Of a DNA stretch of 64,000 nucleotides, positions 42,406 through 53,025 are shown piece after piece (positions within the stretch are counted from its first letter, which is position 1; each line of letters begins with the position of its first letter). Source of the stretch: Tritrichomonas musculus (taxonomy: Eukaryota > Parabasalia > Tritrichomonadida > Tritrichomonadidae); assembly GCA_039105265.1 (NCBI GenBank), contig JAPFFF010000003.1, positions 186,001-250,000 of the forward strand, written 5' to 3'. Below the pieces are notes generated by a model. That model saw nothing but the letters and a program-made list of their open reading frames with translations, had not been told where the DNA came from and searched no databases. Both the position numbers and the translations under genes were made by a program.

Positions 42406-43623
42406 ATGAGTTATAGAAGAGACAACACAGAAGATGAACACATTCCGTTACCAATCGAAACGGTTTATAACTCTGTAGTTGATTCGATAAGAGTTAAAGG
42501 TGATCACGGAACCACTAAATATTATACCGATAACGATGAACACTTCAACAGAATATGCTTTAAATATTTAGTTGAATGGAGAACATCCAATCTCGGTGAA
42601 AAAATAATCGGTGTTCGTCATATGTCTGTCAAATGGAGAACTGGTTGGATTAAGTTTACCATTTATGTTCGAAAATTTGATGATGATGTATATGATAAAG
42701 TAAGACGTGCATTTACTTATGTTAACGAAGAGGTATGTAAAACGTTATCAGAAGATGAAATACATGAAATAGTTGTGGATAATCTAGCGGATAAGTATGT
42801 ACGATTATATGAAATTCCAGTAAGTATCAGAGTAACATCAAATGATAATTGGATCGATATTGTAGATCATATACGAAAAGCTATTGATGATCATAATCTA
42901 TATAATCATCTGAAAAAGAAGATCATGGATAGAGAGATAATTCCAGATGAACGAACTACTTTGTTAAAACAATTAGAAGATATCAAAGATGATCATGAGT
43001 CGATGTTAGCTAAAAGTGACGAATTAATCGGTGAACATATACCGTTCTATTTACAAAGCGAAGACATTATCATCGAAGATGATTTCGAAAATAATCAACA
43101 TATATTGAAATTACGATCTAAAGATTCAGACTGGTTGGGTATATATAGATCGATTGATATATTGATTACGAGATCATTTGAAGGTGAAAGTATTAATCAT
43201 GCATATTATAACTTTTATAGCGGACATCGTAGTGTCAACTATTATAAACATAGATTAAATCATGAAGGTCGATTAATTCCATATGAAGAACCTGTTAAAC
43301 CTGATATAGGTGATGAAGAAGAAGAAGGTTGGAATGAACCTATTGATGAAGATGCTATTAAAGAACAAGAATATAATAATATCAAATTCGATCCGTATAC
43401 AGCTAGCTTCTTCAATATCGGATCTGATAATCCATTCAAAAACAATATATACAAACTATATCATTATCGTTACGAACAAATATTGAAGAACAAATTAACT
43501 GATTTGGAGTGTGAAGTTGTAGCTTCATTTGCTCAATCGAATCATTATCTTGTTGGTCGAACTAATGAACCATTCTGTCCTATCAAATATTATAAGTTGA
43601 ACCATAGCGATGAAACATTTTGA
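42406..43623 (+). CDS. 405-codon ORF of the Polinton fragment, function unknown
   Basis: An uninterrupted frame with element-type codon use. The protein is acidic in the C-terminal third (GDEEEEGWNEPIDEDAIKEQ) and has a central charged helical region (ILPDE-like turns around KKKIMDREIIPDERTTLLKQ). It has no cysteine-rich finger, nuclease or ATPase motif that I can see. It could be a structural or DNA-associated protein of the element, but I do not assign a role. Confidence 0.5.
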   Translation: MSYRRDNTEDEHIPLPIETVYNSVVDSIRVKGDHGTTKYYTDNDEHFNRICFKYLVEWRTSNLGEKIIGVRHMSVKWRTGWIKFTIYVRKFDDDVYDKVRRAFTYVNEEVCKTLSEDEIHEIVVDNLADKYVRLYEIPVSIRVTSNDNWIDIVDHIRKAIDDHNLYNHLKKKIMDREIIPDERTTLLKQLEDIKDDHESMLAKSDELIGEHIPFYLQSEDIIIEDDFENNQHILKLRSKDSDWLGIYRSIDILITRSFEGESINHAYYNFYSGHRSVNYYKHRLNHEGRLIPYEEPVKPDIGDEEEEGWNEPIDEDAIKEQEYNNIKFDPYTASFFNIGSDNPFKNNIYKLYHYRYEQILKNKLTDLECEVVASFAQSNHYLVGRTNEPFCPIKYYKLNHSDETF

Positions 43624-43744
43624 ATTGAATTCTACGACAAAAACGAGATTAAGATTCCATTACCGATTAACGATAATGTTGTGTTCACAATGGACATGGT
43701 GTTCTTACAAAACCGTAAACTGTTATACTCTTAATCCGCTATAA

Positions 43745-44818
43745 ATGAGCCGAATCAAGTTCAAGACCATTGATGAAGTTTATTCTAAGTATCCGACCAA
43801 TACGTTATCGAAATTCAAGAGAATCGCTAATAGATTTGGTTTCACGGATGATGAAGCTAAAGACTATCTTCAAAACAAAGTCGTTCACGATCAACATATT
43901 CCGCCACCAAAGTTCATGCATATCTATTCGAAGATCTAACATGCGTTTCAAATGGATACGTTCATTGGTGACCCAGACTATTTGATGTTCATTAACGTTA
44001 ACACACGTAAAGCATATGCGTATGAGATGATCAATAAAGGTGCTAAACAAGTGTTGAAATCATTAACCGAGTTCATCAAATCAGAACCTGAGTGTAAGTC
44101 TATCATATCAGATGAAGATGCCTCATACTTATCGAAATCCGTACTCGATTTCATGAGAGAACATGATATTGTATATACAACGACGACAGATAACGATCAT
44201 AACAAACTCGGTATCATTAATAGATTCATGAGAACCATTCGTGATATGAAAGCTAATGAACCAAACACTGATATACTATCATTAGTAGAATCCTATAACG
44301 ATATGCCGCATCGATCTCTTAATTATAAGTCTCTGAATGAGATAACAGATGAAGATGAGTTAGAGTATATCGATAAGATGGAACGTCAAGTAAATCCATA
44401 TCATTTCAAACCTGGTGATCTAGTTAGAGTAGTTCTTGATAAGAATCCATTAACGAAACGTCGTTCAAATCTATCTAAAGAGTCTTACGTCGTCGATTCC
44501 AAAGATGGTAATCAGTTTCTAATCCGATCGAGTGATGGGTCTGTAGATACTGTACCGGGATATAAACTCGTGAAATTATCCAATAACGTTCCACTAGCTA
44601 CATCAATCAAAGATGGTAAACGCGGTATCGTTAAAGAGATTCGATCTTATAACAAAAAGAGAGATGCATATACGATCACATATGAAGATTCAACCGTTAA
44701 AGATACTATCAAATCGAAATATCTACGCGAAGGTCATCCAACTAAATTATCGACAATGGAACGTCAATACTGGTTGAATCAAAATACCATCCCCGATCAA
44801 ATAAGAAAGTTCATTTAA
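43745..44818 (+). pseudogene. Retroviral-type integrase region of the Polinton (fossil)
   Basis: The region reads as an rve-type integrase core with the RNase H-like pattern: 'DTFIGDPDYLMFINVNTRKA' (first Asp strand), SIISDEDASYLSKSVLDFM and YTTTTDNDHNKLGIINRFMR. A basic SH3/chromo-like C-terminus follows ('KPGDLVRVVLDKNPLTKRRS'). This type of integrase is the hallmark of Polintons. It is broken and has no complete partner genes beside it. Confidence 0.7.
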
Positions 44819-44875
44819 CTTACTATAAATGAGTCAAATCAAGAAAGTTGAAGATCTAATCTCTTTGTATAAATT

Positions 44876-45703
44876 TATTGTAAATCTGTACAATTATTCT
44901 TTAATATGCTGATATAAGCATATTTGAGGGGGTTTTGTTCAATCTCGATTTCTATCTGTTTTATTGTGCAATCTTGATAAAAATAAATAAATAAACGGTC
45001 TCTTTATTTATAAATTACCCTTTTTAAATTTGCCCTTGTGCGAAATTTAGTGGGAAAAGGGTAAAATATTCATTCAATTAAACTAAAAATAAAAAAATCA
45101 AATAACGAGTTTTCACTTCACATGAATACATCTAAAATTCATAAAAATATTTGAAATGCTTTAAATTTTCTTACGTTTTGTATTTTCCGTTACGAAAATG
45201 AAAATTTCCGTTACGAAAGTGGATTTTTCCGTTACAAAAGTGAAACAGGTGTAATACATTATTAATTCATTTTTTTCAATAAAAAATGGAAAAAAATAAA
45301 AAACATTAAATAAAACAAGATCAAGCATTAGGTTAGCGAAAAAGATACTGAAAAGCAAACAAAAACTTAAAGCCATCTGATTTTTAAATGTATTAAAATC
45401 GTCCAAAAGGTCAAAAATGATCGGTAAAGGTGAATAATCAAACAGAGTATTTTCAAATTCAAATCATCTTATAATCATAAATGAAATTTTATTTCAGATA
45501 TAATATGTTAATTTTTAATATTATGATTAAAAAAATAGCAAAAAGGATCATTTGTAATCAAAGAATTAAAGAATTGGTATAAGAATAGCGTTAAAGCATA
45601 TTCTTAATAAAATAAAAAAAGCTTATTGAAAAAGAGGTGACGATAAATATAATTGCTTTTCAGTTTTATTTTGCTGAATTTATTAGTTTTTAATATATAT
45701 TTA
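44876..45703. other. AT-rich intergenic stretch
   Basis: No gene is supported. An 81-codon minus-strand frame (45161-45406) is hydrophobic and ends in the FVTE repeat described separately; I consider it doubtful. Confidence 0.45.
45183..45243. repeat. Three-copy tandem repeat, ~21 bp
   Basis: TTTCCGTTACGAAA(A/G)TG-like units occur three times in 61 bases. Read on the minus strand they give the peptide unit TFVTE repeated. No function is evident. Confidence 0.6.
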
Positions 45704-47967
45704 AGGATGTCGTTTTTGGGCAATTTGGCTTTGGGCAGCCCAACCCATTGCCTTTTTATATTTGGGTAAGTGGGAAATTATTAAAATACAAAATTGAATA
45801 AACTCATGCAAAATATTCATTATAATAAATCAATTTTTTTGATATTAATTGTAAACTTTTTGAGTATTGCTAATAAACTTTGTTTTTTAATCTTTATCTC
45901 CATTCAATTTTGAAAAGTTTATTTTCAAATTTTCTCAATTTTTAGATAACGAGAAAAAAAAATCTATATGCTTTATTAAATATTTTGAATATTTTTTTAC
46001 AAAAAAATTTGAATATAGTTAATTGAATGAAATCTCTCAAAAAGTATTTATTATTTAAATGACTAAGACTGCGCTTTCCGAAAAGGAAAAAATTCATATT
46101 CTCAATCTTGTTAACCAACATGGGCACCAATGAAAGTATATTTCAGAAATTGTTAATCGAAAAACAGAGACGGTTAAAGCTTTTTAAAATTCTTATACAA
46201 AGTTTCAAACTATTTCGCCCAAAAGAGGAAGGTCCGTTAAAATTACAGAAGAAGTGAAATATAATATTGTTCAAACGATGAAAAATAACCCTTTACAAAA
46301 CTTACAGGATGTTGCAACAGAATTTGATGTTGCAAAGTCCTCTGTTAAGTCAATTCTTAACGAAAACAAAATACAGTATTTCAAAAGGACGCCAATTTGC
46401 CCCCTCACATTTCAACATAAACAAAAAAGATATCAAATTTGTTCCCAAATTACTTCAGTCCCTCCTTCAGTTCTCCCACCGATTATCTTTACTGATGAAA
46501 GCACAGTTTGCGTCAACAACGAAGGTGGGGGAATAAATCATGCATAAGATATGTCTGCGAAATTTAAAAAGAAAATTTGAATAAAAATAAAAACTTTTTC
46601 AAAACTTTATTTTTTTTATATTCAGAAAAATTGAAAACATTGATTTAAGTCCAAAATTAATCTTTATCTCCATATCGTTGTAATTTGAGAAATAACATTG
46701 AATTTTTCAAAAAAAATCTATTGAATTTTTTGTGAAAGAGATATAGATTATTGAACGAGGTTTAATATTTTTATTTAATTATTTGATTGTTTAAATCTAT
46801 ATAGTTTTGAAAAAGTTATAAAAAATTGAATTAATAAAAAAAATTCAAAACATGTCGGTGCTTTGGGCAATAACCGATTTTTCTCAGAATTTTCTATGGT
46901 TTATGTGCCCATTGTCCAAAGCCCAAATTGTGTAGTTTACATTTAATTTCTAAGGTTTATTTGCCCAAAAAGTGTCTGCCCATTCTTGGGCAAACGGTTT
47001 TTGGGAAATAATGTAAAATTTCTTATTATACTTTTTTTGGTTATATAAATGTTTTATTTCAAAAAGATAATAAATAATGAAAATTTTATGCATTTTGAAA
47101 GTAAGATAAGGAAATATTGATATATTCAGCATTTGAATTGTGCTTTAATTTCATACAATTATTTTTTCTGAGCTTTTTAATCGTTGTTTTTAATTTTTCT
47201 CTAAACATTCAATTTAAAATTATAATATCTTAATAATTAAAAATATATTTTATTATTTGTTTAACTTTCTATATACTAATAAATATATAAATTCTATATT
47301 TATAATAAAATTAATTTTTTGTCATATATTAATTGAGATATTACAAAAAAATTTCTTATCGAACGCGAGAATTTAAAAACTTAGTTTATTTTTTCAAGTC
47401 TCAGAAATAAGTGAATTTTTTCTCTCAAAATATTTCTTATTATTCAATTCCATCAAAAAGTTATTTTTTATATCATGAAAAAGGTAGTTTATTTTTTATA
47501 AAACAATTGAAAAAGTTGGTATTTTCTGAGAAGATAGAATCGCTGTTTTTTAAATATCTAGGATTCCAGTTTGCTAACAAACGTTTTTGTCATCTCTTTA
47601 CATGCCAATTTTTAACTTTTTTTTATAATTAAAAGTAAAATTCATCAATTGTATGCTGCCTTCTTGTCAGTTAACTTATCGGCTGATCATTGATTGTTGG
47701 ATCATATCGATGATTTAATTAATCAGTTGTAAGCAAATCATCTGTTTAAAACGACTGATAAATCGCTTTCAATTGAACATCTTAAAATCTCTGAAATTAA
47801 ATCTCAATTTGAATTGATACAAGTTTGTAAGAGAGAATTAAAACTCGAACAAAGCTGACTAATCTCGTTTTTGGGAAATTCATTCCAAATTTTGGATTGA
47901 GATTGATTGATTGATTCTAGTGTTTGCGAAAATTGAGAAGTGCCTTGTTCGATTTTTCGAATTATGC

Positions 47968-47999
<32 letters not shown>

Positions 48000-48083
48000 C
48001 CCGCTCGCCCAATTTTTTTTATGAAACTCTCTGCCCAAAACCGTTTGCCCAAAAAAAAATCAAATTGCCCAAATCGACATCCT
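45704..48083 (+). mobile_element. Dead Tc1/mariner-type transposon, 2380 bp
   Basis: The ends read AGGATGTCG(T/A)TTTTGGGCAATTTG in inverted orientation and are flanked by TA on both sides. A transposase relic lies at 46059-46547. Additional GGGCAA/TTGCCC-type motifs inside (46865, 46925, 46963-46990, 48005-48060) look like extended or duplicated subterminal repeats. Confidence 0.8.
46059..46547 (+). pseudogene. Truncated Tc1/mariner transposase
   Basis: In one frame from the ATG at 46059 the sequence reads an N-terminal helix-turn-helix (MTKTALSEKEKIHILNLVNQ), then a GRPR-like linker (SPKRGRSVKITEEV) and a second helix-turn-helix ('PLQNLQDVATEFDVAKSSVK'). The start of the catalytic domain with its first Asp follows (PIIFTDEST). 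Two in-frame stops (a TGA near 46131 and a TAA near 46185) interrupt it. The rest of the DDE domain is missing after 46547, so the copy cannot move itself. Confidence 0.75.
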
Positions 48084-48814
48084 TAATATATTTATAAATT
48101 TTGGTCAATCTTGGTGTATTAAAAGCATCATTTTATATTTAAAATGTATTTTGATTTGCTTTTATAAGCAAATAAAGCAAAATGAGAAAACTTTTTCAGA
48201 ATGAATTCAAGGCAAAAAGTCGAGTAAATGAGTTTTAGTTTAAGTTTATTTAATAAATATACATAAAAATCGCATGATAGAATTAGAATCATGTGATAGA
48301 ATGATAACCAGGTGATAGAATGTTAACCATGAAATTGTTTCCTTACCTTTTAATTTTAATTGATAAAATTAAACCTTTTTAAATCTAGACAGTGATGCAA
48401 TGCAGAAGAAGACGAAATACAGTAATCGTCCTTCATATAATTACATATTTGTAGATAAAGATTATAGAATGCTTAAATAAAGCATTTAAGAAAATAAACT
48501 AGTGTCTCATATATATTTAGAATAATAGTAGGAACTTAAAATGCAAACAAAGCAACACTATAGACTTTTTAGCTACTATACCATGTGCTTGTACCGATTT
48601 TTATTAGATTAAGCTTTATATACTGTCTTGGACAAATCTATATAACAATTTTCTGTTTCATTCCTCTTTTTCTTTTATTAATGCACACAGATTATATTTA
48701 GAAATGTTATCTCAATCTCATTTACTTGTTTTTCACAATTTTATGCTGTATTTTCACATGTACACAAGTATTTATCTTAAAGTATATTTAATATATACAG
48801 TTTCTTCGATGTTT
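48084..48814. other. AT-rich intergenic stretch with a small tandem motif
   Basis: GTGATAGAATG-like units recur three times between 48274 and 48325. No gene is supported. Confidence 0.45.
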
Positions 48815-49230
48815 CGTCCTGGTGTTGTTCAAAGAATATTCAAATTTGTGTTTAACCTTAACTATGAATTCGTGAAATATTGCTTGTGATCGCAACTCAT
48901 TAGAAGCATTTGGGAAAAGAGCGAAAAAGAAAGTCATGGATGCCTTTCATTACAAAGTTGCTGCTGATAGTGGTGGCATAAAAGAAAATTGGAATCAAGA
49001 AGATAAAAAGTTTGCTATATTTCAATCTTTATGAATGTTAAGGCAATCTTTGAGCATTTTGTCATCTTTTCATAAACTTCACGGATTAATATAATTTTCT
49101 GTGGAATATTCACGTATATACCACCGCAAAAGAATTGGAAGAAAAGAAAAATATTGGAAATCAACTATCTTTTATTCTAACATTCGATCCCCTTTGCCAA
49201 TTCTTTATTATCTCCGTTTATTTACACTTT
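48815..49230 (+). pseudogene. Relic of an unidentified gene
   Basis: The plus strand reads MFRPGVVQRIFKFVFNLNYE in one frame (48811 on). In another frame from 48888 it reads NSLEAFGKRAKKKVMDAF and AADSGGIKENWNQEDKKFAI, and after in-frame stops RKRIGRKEKYWKSTIFYS. Codon periodicity is host-like. At least one frame change and two stops separate the pieces. The family is not recognised. Confidence 0.45.
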
Positions 49231-50260
49231 AAATTGATAATAACTTTAATTATAATTTAGTTTTATATTTTATTTCGATTTATCTTAATATTTTATCAAG
49301 ATAATTTTCAATATAATTATTAAAAATAAACTTCTCAAAAAGTTACAAATACATCATAAACCATTGAATTTTTTTTTATATTTATTGAACTTTTTGAATT
49401 GGTCGGAAATATTTCAGCACCCGAGTGATATAGGATTCCACCCAAGTCATAATTAATATAATTTAATGAATATTATATTCACCACAATATTAACCAATAA
49501 CCTCTTTTAAAGCCAAAAATAGGATAATAATAATTGAATTCTTATTACTTTATACCGCTAACTGCAGTAATAACACCTTTTTTTCACCTATTTATGGTAA
49601 ATTTGAATTGAATACCTTATTACTGTAAACCGCTAACTACAGAGAAGTTTTTCAATTCATATTTAAACTAAGTTTTTTAATTTGTCCCTTCTTATCGTCC
49701 TATCAAATTTGAATAAAGCTAAAAAATTTTTTTTAAGTTATAATGGCATGATTACTTTCATTCATCTCAGGTTGAGGCTCCCGCTATTACCTTAACCAAT
49801 TGGGCTTAGCCCTCAAAGGCTCCCAAAGCTATTTAAAATGCATTTTTCCTGAATAAATAACTTTTTTATATTCTTTTTTTTTTATTTTCATCTTCTCAAA
49901 ATTGAAAGATATGGTATTTTTAAAAAAATAATTTGTCCCTACTTATCGTTCTACTTTCTGAAGACTCATAGAAAATTTGAATTAAAAACTCTCAATTTTT
50001 TTGTGAATAAGGTAATAATTAAAAAACTTAGTTTAGGGTATTCAATTCCCTTGGGAACTTTTTGGCCTTTTTTATGTCAAATATTTTTGACCTTCAATTC
50101 GTTTATATTTGTATTAAAATGAATGATAATTAAATGGAACTTTTTAAGAATAATTAATTTAAAAATAAATAAATACAAGTTTTATTTTATCATAATTAAG
50201 AGAATGATACGATTTTCAACTAAAGAACACAATTAAAAAAAATATTAAAATTTTAATTTC

Positions 50261-50428
50261 TAATTCTCGTTCAGTCACTTTTTGAAGGCCTATAAACATT
50301 AAAATATTTTACCTAGCTTTTTCAATGAAAATAATTATTTTTTATTCAAAAAGTTTTCATTTTTTTTATCTTCTTATTTTGAATACATAGCAACGGACGG
50401 CCTTCAAAAAGTGTCCACGAGAATTGAA
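50261..50428. mobile_element. Small TIR unit, ~168 bp
   Basis: The ends are imperfect inverted repeats of about 30 bases: AATTCTCG..CACTTTTTGAAGGCC on the left and its complement on the right. It is internally AT-rich with no gene. A MITE is the simplest reading. Confidence 0.5.
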
Positions 50429-50438
50429 AATTACTGTC

Positions 50439-50471
50439 ATCACTTTTTGAGAATTCGTCTCAAAAAGTGAT
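50439..50471. repeat. Perfect hairpin, 14-bp stem and 5-base loop
   Basis: ATCACTTTTTGAGA, loop ATTCG, then TCTCAAAAAGTGAT. It directly follows the TIR unit and reuses its CACTTTTTGA motif, so it may be an end of a second nested copy. Confidence 0.6.
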
Positions 50472-51016
50472 AGCGGAAATTTTCTAAATTTTTAAAAATT
50501 TTTGAAAATTTTCAAATTGTTCTTTAATTTTCTTCTTACTGTAAAATAACGCAACAGTAATAATTCTGAGCTGTATAATTTTTAAGTCTATATTGCAATC
50601 AATTTTTTGATTCTCATTTTTTAAAAAAAAAAAAAAATACATTTTGGAAATAATTGAAAAAAAAAAAAAAAAAAAAAAAAAAAACTGATCCAAGAAAGCT
50701 TTTAGATGCTATCTATTTGGTGGATAAATATAATTTATTCAAATTATTTTTTGATTTGGGAAAAGCTCATATAAATCTTTAGAGCAAACGATCATTTTCG
50801 ATTTAAATAAAACCTTTAAATTTCCCATAATAAATTAGAACTTTTTGATTGAAAAAAATATAATTCATTAACTTTTTATGGAAGAAAAATAATTAATGAT
50901 TACCAAATAAAATATAAATAAATACATTAATGAAAATCTTATAAATGTATAAAAATATTTTGAGTATGGCTATATTTCACAATTTTAGTTATTCAAATTT
51001 TTGGCCTTTATTTCTC

Positions 51017-52270
51017 ATGTCGAAAATAACCCAAATTCCAATTAAAAAAGATGCAGACGATCACTACCGATATAAGATGCAGAAACTTGCCTATCGAAGA
51101 GTTTCATCAGGAAATGGTGTCAAAACTGCAATATTAAATGCAAATGAAGTTGCAAAAGCTATTGGCAGATCACTTTCTTGCCTCAATCAATGGTTTGGTT
51201 ACTCACTTGCCGTTCAAGCCAAACAAGGAAAAAATCAAAACCAAGATCAAATCATTTTGAATGGTAACCATTCTGATAACTCAACTCTCATTGACTCTTT
51301 ATACGAATTTATCGATAATTTTGTTCTTTGTCCAGCTTGCCAAAACCCCGAAACAATTATGGAAGTTCAAAACAAAAAATTATATCTCCATTGTCACTCT
51401 TGTGGTAATGTTTCACCAGTTCAACCAACCAATCACGCACCAGTCCAAAAAATGATTGATTGGCTTGTTTTGCATGTTAACATAGAAAAAGATAAGCAAC
51501 CTATGGCTGCAACAACTCAAGTGAAAGGAAGAATTGATGCCATTGATGATTTTAAAAAAGAATCAGAAGGAAAAGAAGATGGATCACAAGGTGTTTATAT
51601 TAATGTTGAAGAATTGCAAGCATTATCTAATCAATTGGAGCCAAAAGTTGAAGAGCCACAAGCTCCGACACCAAAACCAGAAGAGTTAGATGAATTTTTC
51701 AACAAAATGCATGAATTATGCCGTACAGATATTTCAAATGATGATCTCTATAAAGAATTTGCTGCATTTTTCAATAAATATTCTACGATCAACAATTCCA
51801 CAAAGTTATCACTAATCATAGAAGCATTGTTTTTAGATGCAGGCAAAGAATTTCTCAATATTATTCAAAAGAGGAATACTTTTCTTATCAAATTTACTCT
51901 CGATGAATCTTCTCAGAAAGATTTTCTTTATTTAATGGGCCGTTTTATCTGTAAAATAAATCCACAGTTAATGTCATCAGCGCCAATCATCTTCTATACT
52001 CTTTATAATAACGAAATCTTCGAAGAACCAGCTTATCAGATCTGGCTCAAAAAGCCTTCCACACGTGTTGAAAAGAGTTTTAAGGCTGAAGCGGCAGATT
52101 TAAAGAATAACATACTTAAAGAATTTACAAATTGGATCCAAACAGCTAAGTATGATGAAAACGATAAAACAAGTTCAGATGAAGAAAACGATGAGCAACA
52201 AGAGGAAGATGAGGCTCAGCAAGAAAAGAAAAATGATGAAGATGAAGATCTTGATATTGATAATATCTAA
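51017..52270 (+). CDS. EIF5: Translation initiation factor eIF5
   Basis: The protein has 417 residues from the ATG at 51017, which sits in TTTCTCATG (the frame runs 24 codons further upstream with hydrophobic noncoding-like sequence). The N-terminal eIF2B/eIF5 fold is clear: 'DADDHYRYKMQKLAYRRVSS', GNGVKTAILNANEVAKAIGR. The Arg in HYRYKM corresponds to the catalytic Arg15 of eIF5. A C4 zinc finger follows (CPAC..HCHSCG). After a Pro/Glu linker comes a W2/HEAT domain (~220-380) ending in the aromatic/acidic box (FTNWIQTAKYDEND). eIF5 is the GTPase-activating protein for eIF2 during start-codon selection. Confidence 0.94.
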   Translation: MSKITQIPIKKDADDHYRYKMQKLAYRRVSSGNGVKTAILNANEVAKAIGRSLSCLNQWFGYSLAVQAKQGKNQNQDQIILNGNHSDNSTLIDSLYEFIDNFVLCPACQNPETIMEVQNKKLYLHCHSCGNVSPVQPTNHAPVQKMIDWLVLHVNIEKDKQPMAATTQVKGRIDAIDDFKKESEGKEDGSQGVYINVEELQALSNQLEPKVEEPQAPTPKPEELDEFFNKMHELCRTDISNDDLYKEFAAFFNKYSTINNSTKLSLIIEALFLDAGKEFLNIIQKRNTFLIKFTLDESSQKDFLYLMGRFICKINPQLMSSAPIIFYTLYNNEIFEEPAYQIWLKKPSTRVEKSFKAEAADLKNNILKEFTNWIQTAKYDENDKTSSDEENDEQQEEDEAQQEKKNDEDEDLDIDNI

Positions 52271-53025
52271 TTTTAAATAAAATATAAAAAAAAATTATTT
52301 TTTCTAGTCTTTATTCGCCCTAATTCAATAAACTTTAAATTTTTGTATTTTTTTCATATTAATCTTTTTTATCGTATCATTAGTTTTTAAGTTGGATTTT
52401 TAAAATTAAAAGATTGTGAAGTTTTTTTTTTTTAATAATGGTTGTGATTTAGCTATTTTATATTTTCTTGGAAGTTTAGATAATTTTGTATCCAGAATTA
52501 TATTATTCAATTAATCCTTCAATAGAGAATAATGTGCATATCTTATTTAAAATATCACATTTAATAAATTAAACGTAACTTATAAAAAACTCTCATGGTA
52601 AGATATCTTTTTAAAAAGATATTTAAAATGCGGGTTGAGAGAAAAAGAGCAATAAAATCGTTGAATATCACAAATTCTATGTGCTATCTTTATTATTAAG
52701 AGCTAAAAAAAGATTATTTTTAAAATATAATACAATTCCAGAAACTATTGAAACTATTGAAAAAAAATTGTTAATGGTTTCAAAAAAGCTTTTATTTTTT
52801 AAACCAGCTTTTGATGTAATATCATTTTATTTTGTGTAAATTAATACATTTTTTAATTTAATATTTTATTCTATTATCTGAAAATTTTATTCAAATTTTT
52901 TTTATAATAATGAATAAAGATTCAATTATTTCAATTGATTATTTTTTTTTTGATCAATTTTCTGAAAATACATCAACCGAAGAATAGTCATAAATTCACC
53001 AAGATAGGTAAATTTAATTAAAAAA
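52271..53025. other. AT-rich intergenic stretch
   Basis: No gene is supported. A perfect 20-base palindrome, ATATCTTTTTAAAAAGATAT, lies at 52603-52622. Confidence 0.5.

Larger units (their letters stand above)
41885..44875 (+). mobile_element. Polinton/Maverick fragment (fossil)
   Basis: About 3 kb whose composition differs sharply from the host: more GC, many CGA, ATC and GAT codons. The left limit is marked by a GC-rich inverted sequence (CTAAGGG at 41889 and CCCTTAG ending near 41929) that probably belongs to the terminal repeat. Parts in order: a short ORF (42024-42353), a 405-codon ORF (42406-43623) and an integrase region (43745-44818). The polymerase and capsid genes of a full Polinton are absent, so this is one end of an element. 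It is broken in a few places, with about two breaks visible besides the missing majority. The reading frames are still readable, so it is not very old. Confidence 0.72.
49231..51016. other. Repeat-rich intergenic stretch
   Basis: No gene is supported. It holds several internally duplicated segments: TACCGCTAACTGCAG-like and AACCGCTAACTACAG (49553 and 49628), TTTGTCCCTTCTTATCG and TTTGTCCCTACTTATCG (49681 and 49931), a small TIR unit (50261-50428), a hairpin (50439-50471) and a poly-A tract near 50658-50684. Confidence 0.5.

Noticed and set aside
47411-47632. 73-codon plus-strand frame inside the dead Tc1/mariner element
   Set aside because: Phe/Tyr/Ser-rich AT translation with no transposase motif.
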